This document shows positions 5,802 through 9,061 of a stretch of 9,061 nt of DNA, one piece after another. This DNA comes from a bacterium (GTDB lineage: Bacteria > Patescibacteriota > Patescibacteriia > CAIQCM01). The number at the start of each line of letters is the position of its first letter. Position 1 is the stretch's first letter. The notes below the pieces were generated by a model, which saw only the letters and a list, made by a program, of their open reading frames with translations, had not been told where the DNA came from and did not search any database. The stretch lies in NCBI GenBank assembly GCA_023246535.1, contig JAHFIF010000042.1, positions 1 through 9,061 of the forward strand. Direction: 5' to 3'. A program made the translations under genes and the position numbers.

Positions 5802-6817
5802 GCCAGTTTCAAAACGTTTTTATAATAAGAGCGGATCGGATCGATGACCGACTGGCCGAGCGGACAGAATGATGTCGCTTCCATGGTTTCGAGGATCGCG
5901 AACATTTCTGGCCAGGGAACATGCTTGTGCTTCTTCGCCAGGTCGTAAACCTCGAAGGTTCCGACGCGGCACGGCGCGCATTTGCCGCAACTTTCTTCTT
6001 GGTAAAATTTCAGCCAGCGCAAGACGAGTTTCCGCGGATCGGTCCGGCGCTTGTCAAAAACCTCAACCGACCCGGCGCCGGTCGCCGGACGTCCGGCGAG
6101 CTGGTTTTGGTCATAGACCATCCCCGAGGCGCCGCCGCCGACCTGGACGAAGAAATCAAAATTCGGATAGTTATTCGTCTCCTTAAGGATCTGCGCAATG
6201 TCCCAATCCTCCGGCAAGTGATAGACGCCGCCATGTTTCAATTTCCCCGACAAGCAGTAGTAACGCTTGCGGGCGTAAATGCCGGCGGCCACGCAGCCGA
6301 CGTTATAGAACGTCTCGACATTATTGACGAGCGTCGGACAGCCGTAGAGGCCGGAAATTGAAGGGTACGGCGGCTTGAGACGCGGCTCGGTCCGTTTGCC
6401 TTCGATCGCGTTCAAGAGCGCCGTTTCGTCGCCGCCGATGTAGCTCGGCGTTTCGATGAAGTATTTGATGTTATAGCCGCGGTCGTTGCATTCTTTGATG
6501 CGCGGCTCCAAATTCAAACGGAGCAAACGGTGGTATTTTTTATTCAAATTGATATAGGCGTCTTTGGTCTGCAAATAATCCAACGCCAAAACCACGCCGC
6601 CCAATACCAGATCGGCGTGATTCTTTAAAATATGCAGATCCTTGAAAAGTCCGGCCTCGCCCTCGCTGGCATTAACCACCACGTACTTCTGGCGGCCCTT
6701 GGCCTTGGCGACCTCGCGCCATTTTTTGGCCGTCGAATAACCGGCGCCGCCGCGACCGACGAGCCCGGCTTGTTCGATTTTTTCAACTATGTCGTTATCC
6801 ACATGATTGGTCGTCAT
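5798..6817 (-). CDS. hydB: NuoF/HydB-like FMN and [4Fe-4S] flavoprotein subunit, core domain only
   Basis: In complex I and in NAD(P)-linked or bifurcating hydrogenases this subunit exchanges hydride with a nicotinamide through FMN and passes electrons to an iron-sulfur chain. Visible are the FMN loop GLVGRGGAGYSTAKKW (18-33), NASEGEAGLFKD (49-60), YIGGDETALL (126-135), the block GLYGCPTLVNNVETF (156-170), an SLBB-like segment near 187-212, and the N3-type cluster ligands Cys277, Cys280, Cys283 (ESCGKCAPC) and Cys318. At 339 residues it lacks about 80-100 N-terminal residues of NuoF, as well as the thioredoxin-like and extra ferredoxin domains of many HydB/HndC proteins. The nucleotide-site motif departs from NADExEPGTxKDR: Asp becomes Ser51, Pro becomes Ala55, Thr becomes Leu57 and Arg becomes Leu61; GEET becomes GDET. 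The start has no SD, but an extended -10 lies 11 nt upstream. The 4-bp overlap with hydA supports a two-subunit complex. Confidence 0.93.
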   Translation of the reverse strand: MTTNHVDNDIVEKIEQAGLVGRGGAGYSTAKKWREVAKAKGRQKYVVVNASEGEAGLFKDLHILKNHADLVLGGVVLALDYLQTKDAYINLNKKYHRLLRLNLEPRIKECNDRGYNIKYFIETPSYIGGDETALLNAIEGKRTEPRLKPPYPSISGLYGCPTLVNNVETFYNVGCVAAGIYARKRYYCLSGKLKHGGVYHLPEDWDIAQILKETNNYPNFDFFVQVGGGASGMVYDQNQLAGRPATGAGSVEVFDKRRTDPRKLVLRWLKFYQEESCGKCAPCRVGTFEVYDLAKKHKHVPWPEMFAILETMEATSFCPLGQSVIDPIRSYYKNVLKLA

Positions 6818-6828
6818 TTAACAAAGTT

Positions 6829-6837
6829 ATTTTATCA
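6829..6837 (-). promoter_or_regulatory. Extended -10 promoter of the hydrogenase operon
   Basis: The minus strand reads TGATAAAAT (complement of 6829-6837): a TGn extension and a 5/6 -10 box. No recognisable -35 lies at 16-18 bp. The -10 ends 11 nt before the ATG at 6817, predicting a leader of only about 5 nt and therefore near-leaderless translation. The preceding gene's terminator lies just upstream. Confidence 0.5.
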
Positions 6838-6853
6838 CCCTTTGCCCATTTTC

Positions 6854-6890
6854 GATAATAAAAGCGCCCGTCCCAACGATGGAACGGGCG
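6854..6890 (-). terminator. Intrinsic terminator of the first M16 peptidase gene
   Basis: On the minus strand CGCCCGTTCC and GGGACGGGCG (complements of 6881-6890 and 6865-6874) form a 10-bp stem with one G·U pair around a 6-nt loop, followed by CTTTTATTATC (complement of 6854-6864). It begins 4 nt after the stop codon. Confidence 0.85.
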
Positions 6891-6894
6891 AACG

Positions 6895-8133
6895 TTATGA
6901 ACGAACAACATCGATGCGGCCGAGCGGACCGCGCGAGAGCACCTCGGCGGCGAGCGCGGTAATGTCCTCCGGCTTGGTTTCAATAACCATTTCCGACTCT
7001 GATACGTCGACCATGGCGCCCGCCAACCATTTGGCAGCAATCTCTTCTCCCCACCAGGTCACACCCTCGTAGGATCGCCCCGCATACGAGTCGCGCATAT
7101 GCCACATGACGGTCTTCAACGCCTCGTTCGGAATGTTGCCGGCCGCGATCGATCGCAGGCATTGAAGATACTCGTCTTCAATTTGATCGAAGCGGCTCGG
7201 GTCAGATTCAATGCAGATTCCGTGCTGCGGCTGGAACCAATTGCCTTCGACGTTTTGTATTTCGTAAATCCAACCGAGTTCCATGCGCATTTTTTGCATC
7301 AACATGCCGAAAGGGTGGTTGATGATCAGGCCTTTCAGGATGGCATGGCGATAACGGTTCTCGCGACGCTCATACTCGTTAAAATATAGACCGATCATTT
7401 CCGTAGCCTCGCGGTCGCCAAAGGTCGTTCGGACGATAGCCGCATCGATTGGACGTAGCGGCGGAACGGGCGTGGCTTTCGTTCGCGGCAACGTCAGCAA
7501 CGCATGTTCAACAACCGCTTCATGGTTGACCCGACCGGTCACCACCAGCACCGCTTCCGACGGTTTATATAGCCGGTCGTAGCTTTCGCACAGGTCGCGG
7601 TATTCGATGCTGGCCACCGATGCCGCGTCGCCGATCACCTGCCGATGCAATTCCGGGCGCGTCGGATACAGGCACTTGGTACGCCAGGCGTCGAATCGAT
7701 CAGCCCAACCGTTATCGCGATTGCGCATTTCCTGCATGATGACATTGCGTTCACGCTCGATATATTTTTGGTTGATCTCGCCCTCAAAAACAATGCGCAT
7801 CAGGGCTTCGACCATGCTTTCCGCCAAATTACAGGAGCCGCTGACGCTATATTCGGTCGAACAGAATCCTGTGCCGGCATACTTTTTGACGCCATATTGA
7901 AGCAGCTCGCGAAGACGCGGATTCACCCCGTCGGCTGACGACCCTCCCATAAGCATGTGCTCTAGAAAATGCGCCAGACCCGGCTTATTAAGATCGTCGA
8001 GGGCGCCGGTCGCCATCGTGATACTGGCGTAGACGCCATCTGAACGAACATTGGCCGTAATTATCGTCAGCCCATTATCGAGAATGCTGCGCGTCACGGG
8101 AATGTCCCAATTGACGAATTCAGTTGTTTCCAC
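6895..8133 (-). CDS. M16 family zinc metallopeptidase (single-domain, about 412 residues)
   Basis: M16 enzymes are clamshell zinc peptidases that cut peptides or small proteins enclosed in a chamber, often as dimers. With the GTG start at 8133 the inverted zinc motif is HFLEH (His55, Glu58, His59), and the third ligand is Glu135 (HxxEH-x75-E, inside the usual 74-76). The C-terminal half has the domain-two features: LYKPSEAVLVVTG (188-200), HPFGMLMQ (273-280) and the Arg283/Tyr290 pair in RMELGWIY, which in the family helps hold substrate. It should be catalytically competent. No signal peptide is seen, so a cytoplasmic site is likely. The open frame continues upstream to an ATG at 8307, but that extension would cross the neighbour's terminator and this gene's own promoter. 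AGGAG lies 5 nt from the GTG and settles the start. The substrate is unknown. Confidence 0.92.
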   Translation of the reverse strand: METTEFVNWDIPVTRSILDNGLTIITANVRSDGVYASITMATGALDDLNKPGLAHFLEHMLMGGSSADGVNPRLRELLQYGVKKYAGTGFCSTEYSVSGSCNLAESMVEALMRIVFEGEINQKYIERERNVIMQEMRNRDNGWADRFDAWRTKCLYPTRPELHRQVIGDAASVASIEYRDLCESYDRLYKPSEAVLVVTGRVNHEAVVEHALLTLPRTKATPVPPLRPIDAAIVRTTFGDREATEMIGLYFNEYERRENRYRHAILKGLIINHPFGMLMQKMRMELGWIYEIQNVEGNWFQPQHGICIESDPSRFDQIEDEYLQCLRSIAAGNIPNEALKTVMWHMRDSYAGRSYEGVTWWGEEIAAKWLAGAMVDVSESEMVIETKPEDITALAAEVLSRGPLGRIDVVRS

Positions 8134-8138
8134 AATAG

Positions 8139-8143
8139 CTCCT
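8139..8143 (-). promoter_or_regulatory. Ribosome binding site that fixes the GTG start at 8133
   Basis: AGGAG on the minus strand (complement of 8139-8143, within AAAAGGAGCT) lies 5 nt upstream of GTG. The upstream ATG at 8307 in the same frame has no such site and would place a terminator hairpin inside the coding sequence. Confidence 0.8.
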
Positions 8144-8187
8144 TTTGTTAAGAAACCTGCCAAAAATTCGGTATTTGACAACGCTAT

Positions 8188-8216
8188 AACATAATAAATT
8201 TTTCGTCTTTTGTCAA
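8188..8216 (-). promoter_or_regulatory. Promoter of the first M16 peptidase gene
   Basis: The minus strand carries a perfect TTGACA (complement of 8211-8216), a 17-bp spacer and TATGTT (complement of 8188-8193, 4 of 6). The predicted start near 8181 gives a leader of about 48 nt. A second copy of the -35 heptamer in inverted orientation (TTGACAA on the plus strand, 8175-8181) lies at the predicted start and could be part of an operator. Confidence 0.55.
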
Positions 8217-8254
8217 GATTAAAGGCATTATCAACGGTAAAATTATAATGTCCG

Positions 8255-8291
8255 GTATTAAAAACCCGCGTTACCGAGAGGCAACGCGGGT
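8255..8291 (-). terminator. Intrinsic terminator of the second M16 peptidase gene
   Basis: On the minus strand ACCCGCGTT and AACGCGGGT (complements of 8283-8291 and 8264-8272) form a 9-bp stem around a 10-nt loop, followed by TTTTTAATAC. It begins 12 nt after the stop at 8304 and shows that the two peptidase genes are separate transcription units. Confidence 0.85.
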
Positions 8292-8303
8292 AGCTGATCA
8301 GAA

Positions 8304-9061
8304 TCAATGAACAAAGTCGATGCGACCAAGCGGACCGTGCGAAAGAACTTCGCCTGCCATTCTGGCAAAGTCATCGCGCGTCGAGTTCAAAACCAGCTCG
8401 CCGGCGTTAAGATCCTCCGTTTCCCCTTCCAGCCAATCCTCGCGAAGCCAGTGCGCTCTCACCGTTTCTTTGGTGAAAGGACGCGTCGCATAAAAGCGGC
8501 GTTTTTTTGACATTGTCGTCCTCCATGTTTCGGGCGGGATGTCGCCTTTGGCGATCCTCTCCAAACACCGAACGAACTCTTGCTCAACGTGGTCGAAACG
8601 CGAAGGTTCGGCGCTCACCGATATCTCCGCGAAAGGCATGAACCCGTCGCCACCCTTCGAACTCATCCGATAAACAATGCCTTCTTTCATGCGCAGTTCC
8701 TGCATCAACAAGCCAAAAGGATAGTCGACCAGGAGATCAAGGAAGACGGCGTCCCGATGACGATCGGCGCTGTCGACAAAAGGGTTGAAGTACAAGAGCG
8801 TTTTTTCTTGAATGTCGCGATCGTGAAACGTGTCGCGAACGATCTGGCGGTAGAGCGGCTGTCGGCACAGAGCCGGACCTTCCGCAGAACCCGTTGTCCG
8901 CTCCAACACCATTTGAACGATGGCTTCGTGCTTAACCGCCCCGACCGCGATCACCGCTGCGGATCGCGGTCGGTACAGGCGCTTTTGATGAGCGGCCAGA
9001 TCGTCAAGCCTGATCGCGTTAAGCGAATCGATATCGCCAGCGATGCGCCCTTGCAGTATTG
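8304..9061 (-). CDS. M16 family peptidase, C-terminal part (5' end beyond the right edge)
   Basis: The frame is open from the window edge to the TGA at 8304-8306, about 251 codons. A GTG at 8954 could be taken as a start, but upstream codons keep M16 sequence (SLNAIRLDDLAAHQKRLYRP), so the gene is cut by the window rather than short. It parallels the downstream peptidase along its length: LYRPRSAAVIAVGAVKHEAI matches LYKPSEAVLVVTGRVNHEAV, YPFGLLMQELRMKEGIVY matches HPFGMLMQKMRMELGWIY, and EVLSHGPLGRIDFV matches EVLSRGPLGRIDVV. The Arg/Tyr pair of the M16 fold is therefore kept. The zinc motif HxxEH would be in the missing N-terminal half, so activity cannot be judged. The two are tandem duplicates that have diverged clearly. 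In some M16B systems one chain of a heterodimer lacks zinc ligands; whether that holds here is open. Confidence 0.9.
   Translation of the reverse strand, partial: ILQGRIAGDIDSLNAIRLDDLAAHQKRLYRPRSAAVIAVGAVKHEAIVQMVLERTTGSAEGPALCRQPLYRQIVRDTFHDRDIQEKTLLYFNPFVDSADRHRDAVFLDLLVDYPFGLLMQELRMKEGIVYRMSSKGGDGFMPFAEISVSAEPSRFDHVEQEFVRCLERIAKGDIPPETWRTTMSKKRRFYATRPFTKETVRAHWLREDWLEGETEDLNAGELVLNSTRDDFARMAGEVLSHGPLGRIDFVH

Noticed and set aside
8304..8954. Treating the GTG at 8954 as a true start of a 216-residue protein
   Set aside because: M16 homology and the open frame continue upstream to the window edge, so the gene is truncated by the window and not short.
1..9061. CRISPR array, tRNA or rRNA genes, insertion sequences, phage genes or attachment sites
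   Set aside because: I saw no regularly spaced direct repeats, tRNA-like cloverleaf, rRNA stretches, transposase motifs or flanking inverted repeats by eye. A tRNAscan or repeat search would be needed to exclude weak cases.

Overview
The window is compact bacterial sequence of mid-50s percent GC by eye, with short intergenic gaps and the standard code (TGA is a stop throughout). Nothing in it is phage or transposon. Few and small intergenic spaces, a mixture of near-leaderless and Shine-Dalgarno (SD) starts, pared-down subunits and small orphan proteins would suit a fermentative, anaerobic Patescibacteria/CPR-type bacterium. That placement is inference; no marker gene in the window fixes the lineage. 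The [FeFe] hydrogenase is the best clue to anaerobic life.

Layout. At the left edge is the 5' part of an unknown minus-strand gene (1-188), whose -10 box sits 6 nt from its ATG. Next is a small minus-strand protein (274-726) with a Pro/Ala-rich first half and a charged helical second half, closed by a terminator. Then comes guaB, IMP dehydrogenase (859-2376, minus), also closed by a terminator. A divergent promoter region with a 9-bp dyad of two extended -10 elements separates guaB from a plus-strand operon of two small, mutually similar, unrecognised proteins (2551-2922 and 2950-3324). That operon has a near-consensus promoter, a leader with a predicted 19-bp hairpin, good SD sites and a strong terminator.

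From 6817 down to 3392 on the minus strand lies a three-gene operon: a short NuoF/HydB-like flavoprotein, an M3-type [FeFe] hydrogenase catalytic subunit with every H-cluster motif intact, and a HAD-family phosphatase. The two redox proteins overlap by ATGA. They probably form a soluble hydrogenase that exchanges electrons between H2 and a nicotinamide or ferredoxin pool. No NuoE/HydC subunit and no HydE/F/G maturases lie in the window.

The right end holds two tandem, diverged M16 (pitrilysin-type) metallopeptidase genes on the minus strand, each with its own terminator. The first is complete from a GTG start at 8133; the second runs off the right edge. The least explained part is the two-gene small-protein operon with its elaborate leader. 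The core-only NuoF with altered nucleotide-site residues is the most notable biochemical oddity.
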